From a bacterium (lineage in GTDB: Bacteria > Sysuimicrobiota > Sysuimicrobiia > Sysuimicrobiales > Thermofontiviventaceae): 45,714 nt of DNA. Below, piece after piece: positions 17,280 through 26,231 of the stretch. Made by a program: the position numbers and the translations under genes. How positions within the stretch are numbered: the first letter of the stretch is position 1; each line of letters opens with the position of its first letter. The stretch lies in assembly GCA_030550015.1 (NCBI GenBank), contig JAUQQG010000102.1, forward strand, positions 1 to 45,714, written 5' to 3'. The notes under the pieces were generated by a model. The model saw only the letters and a program-made list of their open reading frames with translations, had not been told where the DNA came from and ran no database searches.

Positions 17280-18050
17280 TCAGAAAAGATCGAGAACCTC
17301 CAAGGTTCCCTCCGGACGAATCCGGAGGACTACCGTTAGGTACCACCGATCCCGTTTTCGACCTTCTACGACGTACCTGTTGCCCCATGCAGGGTGCACG
17401 AACCGCGGCGTGGAGAGGCAAACCCGGATGTCCTCATCCTCCACGCCGAGGCGGGCCTGGGAGGCCCGCGCGACCTCGGTGAGGTCCAGGCGCCCCTCAC
17501 GGGCAATGGTGGCAATACGGTTTTTCATTTCCGCCAAGGCTGCGGCATCGATCTTGGTCCGCCCCTCCCCGGAACGTGCGACCTCAACTGGCGGGCAGGT
17601 CTCAAAAAGCGCATGGGCAGAAAGGATGATTTCTGCCGCGAGCTCCGCCCCCTTCCGGTAAACCGGTCCACAGGAGAAGTCCTGACTCCAGTGAAGGTGC
17701 GCCATGGGCTTCAGGAAGCGGCAGAGAGTACTCCCCAATTCCCTCTGGAATCGATCATGGAGGTACCAAACCAAGCGGCTCGCGCAGGAGTTGTCCTCCT
17801 CTGGCACCACCCGGCCGAAGAGGAAGCCAATGAGCATCGCCCCTGCTTCCAGGGCACCGCAGCGATCGCCATATCCACCCCCACCTCCGCGCAACCCCGT
17901 CGAGGCCCGCAGGAGAGACTGGTCAAGAGGGATCTCCAGTGCAGCGGCCACGCCTCTCAGGACCGCCTCAGAGCAGTGGAACCCCTGTTGACGGAAACCC
18001 TCTGCCCGCTCCCCTGCCTCTTTGATCCTTTTCTCGATCTCGCTGTCCAT
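17280..18050 (-). CDS. C_GCAxxG_C_C family putative redox protein
   Basis: The 256-residue protein starts with a helical segment containing FHCSEAVLRG (Cys26), then a Gly-rich turn and DRCGALEAGAMLIG (Cys64), with further cysteines near 89, 110 and 127. This spacing matches the family named for the C-GCAxxG-C-C pattern, thought to be redox-active or metal-binding and often exported or linked to oxidoreductases; its function is unproven. The C-terminal 100 residues (from about 150) form a separate alpha/beta region that I do not recognise, so this is longer than the minimal family. The ATG at 18050 is a guess; an in-frame start at 18086 is also possible. It lies between hydrolase and dehydrogenase genes. 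Confidence 0.7.
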   Translation of the reverse strand: MDSEIEKRIKEAGERAEGFRQQGFHCSEAVLRGVAAALEIPLDQSLLRASTGLRGGGGGYGDRCGALEAGAMLIGFLFGRVVPEEDNSCASRLVWYLHDRFQRELGSTLCRFLKPMAHLHWSQDFSCGPVYRKGAELAAEIILSAHALFETCPPVEVARSGEGRTKIDAAALAEMKNRIATIAREGRLDLTEVARASQARLGVEDEDIRVCLSTPRFVHPAWGNRYVVEGRKRDRWYLTVVLRIRPEGTLEVLDLF

Positions 18051-18105
18051 GGGGTTCAACCTCTCGGCCCGCCGCAGCAAAGGCATCGTGCCCTCGGTAT
18101 CTTCC

Positions 18106-18828
18106 TCACCTCGCCTGCCTGGCCATGAGGAGATCTAAGAACTCGTCTAACCCAAGCACCCACCCGAGGCATCGGCTGACGTTCTGCAACCCGAAGACGT
18201 GCAGATCCTCGCCGTACATGCTGGCGACACAGTCGCTGATAACGATCACCTGGAAGTCCCGGTTGAAGGCATCGAACGCCGTGCAGAGGACGCACGTGTT
18301 GGTGTTGATCCCCCCGAGGACCACAGTGGAGACCTTCAGGGTCCGCAGGAGGAACTCGAGATCGGTACCGTAGAAGGCGGAGAGGCGTTTTTTGCTCCGG
18401 ATGACATAGTCCGATGGCTCTGGACCTACCTCAGGGATGATCTCTGTTTGGACGGAGCCTTCCAGGTTGTGCCCGGAGATCGTACTCGGGCGGCCCGGCG
18501 TGAGGGACTGCTTTGCGGCCTCCACGGCCCTCCAGAAGGGATTGCTCATGCTCTCCGCTCCAGGATAGGGGATGCGCCGGTGGGTCATCACGACGTGGAT
18601 GACCGGGATCCCCAGTGCCCGGGCCTCCCGAACGAGACGCCCGAGGTTCTCACGGACTCTCCTCGCATCCTCTGGAGCCACGGGCATCGTAGCTACTTCG
18701 GGATCGAGGTGCCCCCGGTGGGCATCCACGAGGACAACCGCCGTCTCCCTCGGGTTAATGGACAGCTGTGCTTTCAGCGCATGAATCATCTCTGACCTGT
18801 CCACACTCCCCACACGCGTTTCGAACAT
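18106..18828 (-). CDS. Isochorismatase-family cysteine hydrolase
   Basis: The 240-residue protein has the family triad: Asp35 in VVLVDAHRGHLDP, Lys146/147 in VIRSKKRLSAF, and nucleophile Cys179 in GINTNTCVLCTAFDA. These hydrolases cleave C-N bonds in N-carbamoylsarcosine, biuret, maleamate, nicotinamide or ureidoacrylate, among others. The start ATG at 18828 follows AAGGTGAGG. A long open frame upstream (to 19065) overlaps the end of the neighbouring gene and is ignored. With the cyclic amidohydrolase, the amidase/GatC-like pair and the M24 enzymes this makes a set of C-N hydrolases, which is the best clue to the island's role. Confidence 0.87.
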   Translation of the reverse strand: MFETRVGSVDRSEMIHALKAQLSINPRETAVVLVDAHRGHLDPEVATMPVAPEDARRVRENLGRLVREARALGIPVIHVVMTHRRIPYPGAESMSNPFWRAVEAAKQSLTPGRPSTISGHNLEGSVQTEIIPEVGPEPSDYVIRSKKRLSAFYGTDLEFLLRTLKVSTVVLGGINTNTCVLCTAFDAFNRDFQVIVISDCVASMYGEDLHVFGLQNVSRCLGWVLGLDEFLDLLMARQAR

Positions 18829-18910
18829 GGCCTCACCTTCTCTCTCATCCAACCCCACAACGGAGACAAGCCCCGAAATAGTATCTGATGCGCGAGGTAC
18901 GGCCGTTCCC

Positions 18911-20635
18911 CTAACCCGGGATAATCGGGAGCAGCAGGTAAGAACTCCGCTCTCCCCCACCGTACACCGTGACCTTCCCGCCGTAGACCTCCGGACGCCT
19001 GTCCCAGGGATGGTTGTGGAGGAACGGTCCTGAACCCCGGAATGCGCCCCAGAAACCCAGCACACCGCTAGGAGCTTCGCGCTCGAAGTCCTTCCCCTGC
19101 ACGGTCAAGGCCAGGGAATACCCTGGCGGGACCACGATGGAGGTGGGCCAGATCTCCACATCGACCTCGTAGATCTCCCCCGGCGTGAGGGGTTGGATCT
19201 CATCATGGGTGTGGTAGGGGCGGTACTCCCTGGTGAGCTCTCGGTCAAGCTTGCGATGGGATGCGCGAAGCCATCCCTGGGCAATGGGGGCACGCGGCTC
19301 CAGAGCACCTTGAAAGGTGACCTCCTCCCCGTTGGGGTCGAAGAGCTGAAGGATCAGGAAGAGGTCCGCGTCGATGGTTGTCGAGGAGATGAATAGCTTA
19401 GCCGCTACCGGCCCGGTGATCTCCGTCTCCTCCCGAAACGGGGGAGTCCTGAAGGTGACCCCGTTCTTCAGTGCCTCGTATGTGACGGTACTCTCCCCAG
19501 GTACAGGCTCCCAGCTCAGGGTACGTTCCGCTGGGTTCAGGTAGAGCTTTGTCCAGCGGGTTCTGGCGAGGGGCCACTCCCGCTCCTTGCGCAGGACGAA
19601 CCTGTCAATGTGCCGTACGTTCAGCAGGACCGGGGGCTCCTTCTCCCACCCGTTGTCGATCCCCTTGAGGAAGTGGTCGAAGAAGCGCTTCTGGAGACCA
19701 AGACCATAGTCGGTGTAGAAGTGGGTCCAGTGCTCGAGGCCGTGGATCTCCAGCCATTTCTGGGTCGACGCCGCCCGCACGAACGCCTCCACGTTCCCAC
19801 GGAGGTGCAGGCCATGACCTCCCCAGTTCCCCGCCGAGAGGAAGGGAACCTTCACCTTCGACCAGTCCGCCGAACGCTCCCGGTACCACGCGTCATCGAG
19901 CTCGCGGAGGAGTGCCTGTTGCCCAGGATCCACGCGATTCTTGGCGAGCACATCTCCAGGGAACGTCTCCGGACCAGCCACAAGCTCACCAGTGAGAGGG
20001 CTCAGGAGTCCACGGGCACCGACGCCGTGCTGGACGGTCTCCACCTGGGCCCTGAACCAGGGGAAGGTGAAAGTGCAGAGGATTCCCCCGTGACGATGCC
20101 AGTCGCGGTAGAAGTCCGCTGCTCCTTCCCAGGCGCACATGGCTGCAAGATGCGGAGGCTGGAGGCCGGCGACGAGCCATTGGTTGATCGCATAGTAGGA
20201 GATGCCGTTGAGCCCAACCTTCCCGTTGCTCCAGGGTTGGGCGGCCGCCCACTCGATGCACTGGTACAGGTCCTTGGACTCCCTGGGAGAGAAGATGTCC
20301 AGCACACCTGGTGAACGTCCAGCGCCGCGCGAATCGACTCGGACGCAAACATAGCCATTGGGCACCCACTTCTCCGGGTCGACGACCTCCCAGTTCTGGT
20401 ATTTGCACGAGGACCCACGGGCGACTTCTGGGAAGTCCTGGACAAGCTTTCTCCATTGGTCCGGATAACCCATCTGGAATGGGAGGCCCTTCCCGTAAGG
20501 ACCATAGCTCAGGATCACCGGGTACTTGCCTTCTGGGATGGGTCGGAACACATCGGCCCGAAGGACGACCCCATCGTCCATGGGGATAGGCACATCATAG
20601 TCGATACGCATCCCGTCGGCTACCACACTCTCCAT
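18911..20635 (-). CDS. CocE/NonD family alpha/beta hydrolase
   Basis: The 574-residue protein has the PF02129 alpha/beta-hydrolase domain (about 10-330) with DSRGAGRSPG and the nucleophile motif GLNGISYY (Ser146), followed by the X-Pro dipeptidyl-peptidase C-terminal jelly roll (about 350-565; FREETEITGPVAAKLFIS). Cocaine esterase, glutaryl-7-ACA acylase and X-Pro dipeptidyl-peptidases share this layout and cleave esters, amides or proline peptides. The late acid/His residues are likely in GNWGGHG and GLEHWTHFYTD. No signal peptide is seen, so the enzyme should be cytosolic. GGAGG lies nearby upstream of the ATG. Confidence 0.87.
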   Translation of the reverse strand: MESVVADGMRIDYDVPIPMDDGVVLRADVFRPIPEGKYPVILSYGPYGKGLPFQMGYPDQWRKLVQDFPEVARGSSCKYQNWEVVDPEKWVPNGYVCVRVDSRGAGRSPGVLDIFSPRESKDLYQCIEWAAAQPWSNGKVGLNGISYYAINQWLVAGLQPPHLAAMCAWEGAADFYRDWHRHGGILCTFTFPWFRAQVETVQHGVGARGLLSPLTGELVAGPETFPGDVLAKNRVDPGQQALLRELDDAWYRERSADWSKVKVPFLSAGNWGGHGLHLRGNVEAFVRAASTQKWLEIHGLEHWTHFYTDYGLGLQKRFFDHFLKGIDNGWEKEPPVLLNVRHIDRFVLRKEREWPLARTRWTKLYLNPAERTLSWEPVPGESTVTYEALKNGVTFRTPPFREETEITGPVAAKLFISSTTIDADLFLILQLFDPNGEEVTFQGALEPRAPIAQGWLRASHRKLDRELTREYRPYHTHDEIQPLTPGEIYEVDVEIWPTSIVVPPGYSLALTVQGKDFEREAPSGVLGFWGAFRGSGPFLHNHPWDRRPEVYGGKVTVYGGGERSSYLLLPIIPG

Positions 20636-20743
20636 CTCCTCACCTCCTCGCTCTCCCCCGCCAACATCTTGGAATCGGGTTGGGCAACGAACACCACACG
20701 AGGGAGCGCCAGAGGCGATTCCATCGCATCCCTATGCAGTACC

Positions 20744-20773
20744 CCGGCAACATCTCGACAAGCATTTTGCTGG
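20744..20773 (-). repeat. Dispersed palindromic repeat, copy d
   Basis: CCGGCAA (20744-20750) pairs with TTGCTGG (20767-20773) with one G-U pair. It shares ATCTCGACAAG with copy b and the flanking GTACCCC with copies a and c. It lies in the 164-base gap between the binding-protein gene and the CocE-type gene, where it could lower or stabilise read-through. Confidence 0.55.
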
Positions 20774-20799
20774 AGTTAGCCCGTTGACATCGCATGCCG

Positions 20800-22041
20800 T
20801 CAAGGCCTGATGGGTGGATAGTCGCGCGAGTAGACCGGCTGTTTCAGGTACTCCTCCGGGTTGTACTTCCAGAACTGGGAGACCTTCGGGTAGGTGAAGA
20901 TTACCGTATTCCGAAGGATTCCCCTGCGATCGACACGGCGAATGTAAATGTTCTGGACAGGATTTTGGTACTCATCAAGATAGACCGGACCGCGCGGAGC
21001 ATCAGGGATGCGGATCTTGCGCAATGCCCCGAGGAACCTCTCTTTATCCTCCACGTTCCCACGGATGGAAACGAGAGCTTCATAGATGAACCGCCCGGCG
21101 GTGTAGCAGTTCTCGGAGTAGTACGAAGGAGGCCTGCTATACTTCCGTGCATATGCCGAGGCGAACGTTCGATTCTCTGGTGTCTCCAAGACCGCACTGT
21201 AGTGGAGGGCTGTAATGATCCCTACAGCCTCGTTCCCCATCTGGGGGAGGACATGCTCATCGGTGAGGGTTCCTCCACCGATCAGGGGAATCCGACCCTT
21301 CAACCCAAACTCCTGGTACTGAGCAAGGAACCGCAAGGCATCCCCTCCCGAGAAGACGGCGAACACAGCGTCAACATCCTTCCGCAATTGAGCAAGGTAA
21401 GGAGCGTAGTCCGGGGCCCCGATGGGAGGCCAGAGCTTCTGCACAATCCGACCTCCGTTCTCCTCAAAGGTACGCTGGAATCCTCCGACCCATTCGTGCC
21501 CGAAAGCGAAGTCATAGGCGATGGTGGCGATCCGTTTGTAGCCGAGGTTCTTGGCCACCCACTCCCCAAAGGGGTGCGCCGGCTGGCTGCTTGTCCAGCC
21601 CACTCGAACGATATAAGGGGTTCTCCTGCGCTGGGTGATATCGTCCGCGGAGACAATGGGGTAAATTGTCGCCACTTTTCCATCATGAACGTAGTCCCGG
21701 AGGGCATACCCCGAACTGGCCGTGAGAGGTCCAACGAGCATGTGGACCTTGTCCTGTTCTACGAGCTTGCGTGCCTTCGTCAGCGTGTTGGCCGGAACTC
21801 CGGCGTCATCTTCATGGATGATCTCCACCTTACGCCCTGCAACGGTAAACCCCTTCTCCTCCCAAAACAGGAGAAAGCCGTTGAGCATATCCCTGCCGTT
21901 CGCAGCGAACGTACCGGTGGTCGGGGCGATGAACCCGATCCGGATTGGTCCCCTGGCTTGCGACAACGCGTCCCCATTCCAACCCGCAGTGAGGACGATC
22001 ACGATCAAAAGAGCAAGACCATACCACACCACCTTCTTCAT
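20800..22041 (-). CDS. ABC transporter substrate-binding protein (Leu/Ile/Val type)
   Basis: The 413-residue protein starts with a signal peptide (MKK, hydrophobic core to about residue 20, cleavage probably near LSQA). The mature part has the type I periplasmic-binding fold of LivJ/HAAT proteins: IRIGFIAPTTGTFAANGRDMLNGF, LVGPLTASSGYALRDYV, and FAVFSGGDALRFLAQYQEFGL. It should deliver a small organic acid, amide or amino acid to the importer encoded at 23674-27086. It is the last transporter gene, after the amidase, an order that favours an amide or acid ligand. The start follows AAGGAGGGGGG. Confidence 0.9.
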   Translation of the reverse strand: MKKVVWYGLALLIVIVLTAGWNGDALSQARGPIRIGFIAPTTGTFAANGRDMLNGFLLFWEEKGFTVAGRKVEIIHEDDAGVPANTLTKARKLVEQDKVHMLVGPLTASSGYALRDYVHDGKVATIYPIVSADDITQRRRTPYIVRVGWTSSQPAHPFGEWVAKNLGYKRIATIAYDFAFGHEWVGGFQRTFEENGGRIVQKLWPPIGAPDYAPYLAQLRKDVDAVFAVFSGGDALRFLAQYQEFGLKGRIPLIGGGTLTDEHVLPQMGNEAVGIITALHYSAVLETPENRTFASAYARKYSRPPSYYSENCYTAGRFIYEALVSIRGNVEDKERFLGALRKIRIPDAPRGPVYLDEYQNPVQNIYIRRVDRRGILRNTVIFTYPKVSQFWKYNPEEYLKQPVYSRDYPPIRP

Positions 22042-22095
22042 CTTCCCCCCTCCTTTTTGTCCAGCATACCTCCTCAGGTAAATGCGGAACCAGCC

Positions 22096-23499
22096 TCAGT
22101 CGACCGGTGGCCGCCGGTGTATCTGGATCGCTCCTCGTTCAAACGCTCTCGCCACGCTGAGGATCTCCCCCTCTGCGAACCACCGCCCGATGATCTGCAT
22201 CCCCACAGGAAGATGTCTCACAAAACCGCAGGGGACGGAGATCGACGGAAGACCAACCATGTTGAAGACCTGATTGAACCAGAGATAAGCCGCCCTGGGG
22301 TCTCTCTCCTCCTCCCCAACACGTACTGTCTGAGCCCCAATGGGACAGGCCGGAGCCGAAACTGTAGGCGCGACCAGCACTTGGACGCGCTCAAAAACTT
22401 CTTGCAGCTGTTTACGCAGCCACTGCCTTGCTCGCAACCCAGTCAGGTACGCGTGCGCAGGCAGCAACGCCCCAACGAAGAGCCGTTGGCGCACATCCTC
22501 CCCATAGTCCAGGGAACGCTGGGAAAGCCAGCGAAGGTGGTACGCGCTGGCTTCAGGCATAGCGATGGCCATAGCGGCCGTTCGCATCTCCTGGAGGGAG
22601 GGAATCGCCACCTCTTCCACCTCTGCCCCCGCATCGGTAAGAACTTTCAGGGCATCCTGAACGAGGCTCCTAACCTGGGGGTCCGCATCCTCCATCATCG
22701 GTCGGATGACCCCAACCCTAACCCCACGGATCTCTCCATCGAGAAGACCGCGCAGATCAGGCAAAGGTTCCTTGCTCGTTGTGGGATCCATGGGATCATA
22801 TCCTGCAATTACTTGGAACATCAGACGAGCGTCCTCAACGGTTCGTGTGATCGGGCCGACGTGGTCCAGAGACCAGGCAAGTGGCACAACACCGTACCGG
22901 CTCACCCGCCCGAACGTGGGCTTCAGTCCTACAACCCCACAGAGCGCAGCAGGGATTCGGATAGAGCCTCCTGTGTCCGTCCCTAGGGCGCCATAACAGA
23001 GCCCAGCAGCGACGGCAACAGCTGACCCGCCGCTGCTCCCTCCAGAGATCCGATCGGGATCCCAGGGATTTCGAGCGGGCCCATAATGCGGGTTGATGTT
23101 CGTGACGCCGTAGGCAAATTCGTGGAGGTTTGTCTTGCCCAGGATGATCGCCCCGTTCTCGCGGAGTCTCTTCACCACGGTTGCATCTTCCTGGGCCACA
23201 AAATCTGCCATGATCTTCGATCCGCACGTCGTCCGGGTTCCCCGCACGTGGATCATATCCTTTACCGCGATGGGGACGCCATGGAGCAACCCGAGTTCCT
23301 CCGTGCGGGAAAGAGCATCCTCTGCTTGGCGCGCAGCTACTAGGGCTTCATCTGCCAGCACCCTGAGGAAGCTGTTTAAGCCCTTGTCCACACGCGCAAT
23401 CCGCTCGAGGAGGGTCTGTACAACTTCCACTGGAGAGACCTCCCTGTTGCGAATGCGCAGGGCTACTTCAGCCAGGGAGAGCCACCACAGATCGCTCAT
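22096..23499 (-). CDS. Amidase signature family hydrolase (GatA/AtzE-like)
   Basis: The 467-residue enzyme carries the complete Ser-cisSer-Lys triad: Lys80 (GVPIAVKD), Ser155 (SGGSSGGSA) and Ser179 (GTDTGGSIRIPA). It hydrolyses amides to acid plus ammonia. Its ATG overlaps the stop of a 56-residue GatC/AtzG-like gene by ATGA, as in the cyanuric-acid pathway amidase AtzE with AtzG, rather than in a gatCAB operon, since gatB is absent. It lies inside a transporter operon, 54 bases before the binding-protein gene, so an imported amide or a pathway amide is the likely substrate. A glutaminyl-tRNA amidotransferase role is less likely. Confidence 0.88.
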   Translation of the reverse strand: MSDLWWLSLAEVALRIRNREVSPVEVVQTLLERIARVDKGLNSFLRVLADEALVAARQAEDALSRTEELGLLHGVPIAVKDMIHVRGTRTTCGSKIMADFVAQEDATVVKRLRENGAIILGKTNLHEFAYGVTNINPHYGPARNPWDPDRISGGSSGGSAVAVAAGLCYGALGTDTGGSIRIPAALCGVVGLKPTFGRVSRYGVVPLAWSLDHVGPITRTVEDARLMFQVIAGYDPMDPTTSKEPLPDLRGLLDGEIRGVRVGVIRPMMEDADPQVRSLVQDALKVLTDAGAEVEEVAIPSLQEMRTAAMAIAMPEASAYHLRWLSQRSLDYGEDVRQRLFVGALLPAHAYLTGLRARQWLRKQLQEVFERVQVLVAPTVSAPACPIGAQTVRVGEEERDPRAAYLWFNQVFNMVGLPSISVPCGFVRHLPVGMQIIGRWFAEGEILSVARAFERGAIQIHRRPPVD

Positions 23500-23666
23500 C
23501 GGAAGATCTCCTCTATCTCAGGGACAAAGGCGGGTTCTTCGTCCCCGACCAGTTGCTCCACTATGGCGATGCGCTGGAGAATTGCGGAAAGCTGTGTCGC
23601 CACCACCTCTCGATCGTCCTCCGGTATCTCCAGGCGAAGGCTTTGTGCCAGATCTTGATCCATCAT
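23496..23666 (-). CDS. Small GatC/AtzG-like amidase partner
   Basis: This short gene encodes 56 residues beginning MMDQDLAQSLRLEIPED, then EVVATQLSAILQRIAIVEQL, and ending near PEIEEIFR. The pattern is two amphipathic helices followed by a short acidic tail, as in GatC and the AtzG/DUF4089 proteins that wrap around amidase-signature enzymes and stabilise them. The stop overlaps the amidase start (ATGA), which implies co-translation and a complex. TAAGG lies a few bases before the ATG, and the upstream livF-like gene ends seven bases earlier. The start may be 23663 instead. Similarity to GatC is weak at this length. Confidence 0.7.
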   Translation of the reverse strand: MMDQDLAQSLRLEIPEDDREVVATQLSAILQRIAIVEQLVGDEEPAFVPEIEEIFR

Positions 23667-23673
23667 GGCGACC

Positions 23674-24399
23674 TTAGACCCCCAAGTAGTTGCGCTTTAC
23701 TTCTTCAGAAGCCGCAAGCTCTCCAGGTGATCCCTCAAACACTACCCGCCCCTTGCTGAGCACATAGACGTAGTCCGCGAGTTTGAGGGCAAGGGGGAGG
23801 TTCTGTTCCACCAGGAGAATGGAGAGCCCCTGCTGCTTGAGCTGGGCGATGGTGTTCCCCAGCTCCAGAACAAGAAGAGGGGCAAGACCCTCCGAGGGCT
23901 CATCCATGAGGAGAAACTCTGGGTTCGTCATGAGGGCCCGGGCGATGGCCAACATCTGCTGCTCCCCGCCGCTGAGCTTGTTCCCCTTATGAGTTACTCG
24001 CTCTTTCAGACGAGGGAAAATGTTGAAGACACGTTCTAGATCCCATCTTTGGCCATTCCCCACTCCTGAGCGGGCTCCCACGGTAAGGTTCTCCAGGACG
24101 TTCAGGGAGGGAAAGATGCGGCGGCCTTGGGGGACGAGGCCGATGCCGAGCCTAGCGATCTTATGCGACGGCCAGCGTGTGATCTCCATTCCTTTAAAGA
24201 CAATACGCCCCCTGCGGGGAGGGGTGAACCCGATGATAGAGCGGATGAGGGTGGTCTTTCCCATTCCGTTTCGTCCCAGCACAGCCACGGCCTGACCCCG
24301 TCCCACTTGGAGGGAGACGCCTTGGAGAACGTAGCTCTCCCCGTAATAGGTGTGAACGTCTTCCACTTGAAGGATCGGCGGCTCGTCCATCTCGCACAT
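23674..24399 (-). CDS. livF: Branched-chain-type ABC transporter ATPase LivF
   Basis: The 241-residue ATPase has Walker A GRNGMGKTT, the LivF-type switch VPQGRRIFPSLNVLENL, signature LSGGEQQ, Walker B FLLMDEPSEGLAP and the switch His region ILLVEQNLPLALKLADYVYVL. It powers the importer together with LivG at 24419-25189. ATG at 24399 follows AAGGGG with good spacing; ATG at 24390 is an alternative. A longer frame to 24567 overlaps livG and is not needed. Confidence 0.93.
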   Translation of the reverse strand: MCEMDEPPILQVEDVHTYYGESYVLQGVSLQVGRGQAVAVLGRNGMGKTTLIRSIIGFTPPRRGRIVFKGMEITRWPSHKIARLGIGLVPQGRRIFPSLNVLENLTVGARSGVGNGQRWDLERVFNIFPRLKERVTHKGNKLSGGEQQMLAIARALMTNPEFLLMDEPSEGLAPLLVLELGNTIAQLKQQGLSILLVEQNLPLALKLADYVYVLSKGRVVFEGSPGELAASEEVKRNYLGV

Positions 24400-24418
24400 C
24401 CCTTCCCCTTGGAACCTC

Positions 24419-25189
24419 TCAGGATCCCGTCCCAGCTCCCAGGTAGATGTTCTGCACCTCCCGGTTTGCCTTGATTTCTGCTTTCGTCCCCTCTGCCAAT
24501 ACCCTTCCAAAATGGAGGACGGTGATCCGATCGGCCACCTCAAAAGCAACGTCCATGTCATGCTCAATCAACAACACAGTGATGGTGGGGTCGAGGGAGC
24601 GGATGATCTCAACGATCACACGGGTCTCCCCAGGAGAAAGCCCTGCCGTTGGCTCGTCGAGAAGCAAGAGTTTCGGCCCGCCTGCCAGGGCGAGGAGGAC
24701 CTCCACCTGGCGCTGTTCTCCATAGGAGAGGTTGGTGAGAGGAAGATCCCGCTTCTCCCAGAGGCCAACCCGTTCGATGAGGTGCCGAGCTTGCTGTTGG
24801 AGCTCTGGGTATCCCCAAATAGGCCTGTGCATCACGTACTTCGTGGGTCGTAGACCCTGCACCGCAAGCAACACATTCTCCAGCACGGTGAGCTTGGGAA
24901 AGAGGTTTGTAATCTGGAAGGTCCGGCCAATCCCGAGGGCAGCTCGGCGGTGGGGAGGAAGGTGCGTGATCTCCTGGCCAAAGAACCAGATCCTCCCTGC
25001 GGTGACCGGGAACTCCCCTGTGATCAGGTTGAAAAGGGTCGTCTTCCCAGCCCCATTGGGCCCAATAATCGCCCGGCGCTCCCCTGCTCGGATCTCCAGA
25101 GTGACCCCATCTACCGCTCGAAGGCCTCCGAAATGCTTTGAGACCTTCTCGAGGACCAGACAGGTGCCTGGTGCATCCGAAGGAATCAT
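24419..25189 (-). CDS. livG: Branched-chain-type ABC transporter ATPase LivG
   Basis: The 256-residue ATPase has Walker A GPNGAGKTT, the LivG-type insert with GIGRTFQITNLFPKLTVLENVLL, signature LSYGEQRQVEV, Walker B LLLLDEPTAGLSP and VLLIEHDMDVAFEVADRI. It pairs with LivF to drive import. It starts one base after the livM stop, without a clear Shine-Dalgarno site, so translational coupling is likely. The signature reads LSYGE instead of LSGGE, a known LivG-type variant. Confidence 0.93.
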   Translation of the reverse strand: MIPSDAPGTCLVLEKVSKHFGGLRAVDGVTLEIRAGERRAIIGPNGAGKTTLFNLITGEFPVTAGRIWFFGQEITHLPPHRRAALGIGRTFQITNLFPKLTVLENVLLAVQGLRPTKYVMHRPIWGYPELQQQARHLIERVGLWEKRDLPLTNLSYGEQRQVEVLLALAGGPKLLLLDEPTAGLSPGETRVIVEIIRSLDPTITVLLIEHDMDVAFEVADRITVLHFGRVLAEGTKAEIKANREVQNIYLGAGTGS

Positions 25190-25190
25190 G

Positions 25191-26225
25191 TTATCGGGTC
25201 AGCACCTCCTCATCAGGGTTCTCTCGTTGAAGCTTCACCTTCTGTGGATGCCCGCCTGGCACAGGCGTAGGGATCATCTTCGCCCGGAGCCTCGAAAAGG
25301 TACCCTTCATAGCCCCAATCACACCACCCGGTGCGTACATGACCACAAGGACGTAGGTTACACCCAGGATGAGGAGCCAGCGTCGCGTGTAGGCGCTTAT
25401 GAGATTACGGAGGAAGACAACCAACCCTGCCCCAAGGACCGGTCCAAACAATGTTCCCGCACCGCCAAGGATGACCATGAGAACCGCCTCGGCAGAAGCG
25501 GTGATGTGCACATCTGCAGGGCTGACGAACCGGTTGTAGAAGGCATACAGGACTCCCCCTAGCCCCGAGAAGGTCCCCGCAATGACGAAGACAGTGTACT
25601 TATGGAGCCACGTGTGGTATCCCAAGACCCGCATCCGGGACTCGCTCTCCCGGATACCCCGAAGGGACAGGCCAAAAGGAGAGTGCACGAACCGGGAAAG
25701 GAAGAAGCAAGCAAGGGTAAAGAACGTGAGGACGAAATAGTACATGTTCACGGGATCACTCAACGACCATGGGAGTCCAAGATCGGGTGGAGGGATTCCA
25801 GGGAGACCATTATCCCCGCCCGTCACGGAAACCCAACGATAGGCAAGCCCCCAGACACCCATCCCTAGAGCAAGGGTAATGATGAGGAAGTAGACCTCCG
25901 TCGCGCGCGTGGCCATGAGACCAAAGATCAAAGCCATCATGAAGGCAACGATAAGCCCTCCCAACATGGCCACGCTAAAGTGCACGTGATACCGTGTGGT
26001 AAGAATCCCCACTGCATAGGCTGCTGCACCAAAGTAGGCAGCATGGCCAAAAGAGGTGAGCCCGGTGTAGCCCATGAGGAGGTCAAGGCTCATCGCCATG
26101 AGTCCATAGATGAAAGTAAGGATCAGGAGGTGAGTGTAATAAGCGGGGATGAGGTGGGGAAGAAAAAGAAGCACCACGACGCCCCCGGCAACTGTCACAT
26201 TCCGTATCCAGGCTCCATTCCTCAC
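25191..26225 (-). CDS. livM: Branched-chain-type ABC transporter permease LivM
   Basis: The 344-residue membrane protein has about ten hydrophobic segments and the LivM hallmarks GYTGLTSFGHAAYFGAAAY near residue 53 and VTGGDNGLPGIP in the middle; ILGGAGTLFGPVLGAGLVVF lies near the end. It forms the channel with LivH in the cytoplasmic membrane. The start is GTG at 26225, about eight bases after GGAGG, only seven bases after the livH stop. The C-terminal 40 residues are hydrophilic. Confidence 0.92.
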   Translation of the reverse strand: MRNGAWIRNVTVAGGVVVLLFLPHLIPAYYTHLLILTFIYGLMAMSLDLLMGYTGLTSFGHAAYFGAAAYAVGILTTRYHVHFSVAMLGGLIVAFMMALIFGLMATRATEVYFLIITLALGMGVWGLAYRWVSVTGGDNGLPGIPPPDLGLPWSLSDPVNMYYFVLTFFTLACFFLSRFVHSPFGLSLRGIRESESRMRVLGYHTWLHKYTVFVIAGTFSGLGGVLYAFYNRFVSPADVHITASAEAVLMVILGGAGTLFGPVLGAGLVVFLRNLISAYTRRWLLILGVTYVLVVMYAPGGVIGAMKGTFSRLRAKMIPTPVPGGHPQKVKLQRENPDEEVLTR

Positions 26226-26231
26226 TGTGTG

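Noticed and set aside
20794-22986. A 730-codon open frame on the plus strand
   Set aside because: It lies antisense to the binding-protein and amidase genes, has no ribosome-binding site or family motif, and its composition is that of a GC-rich shadow frame.
22096-23666. Amidase pair as gatCA of tRNA amidotransferase
   Set aside because: gatB is absent, and the pair lies inside a catabolic transporter operon.
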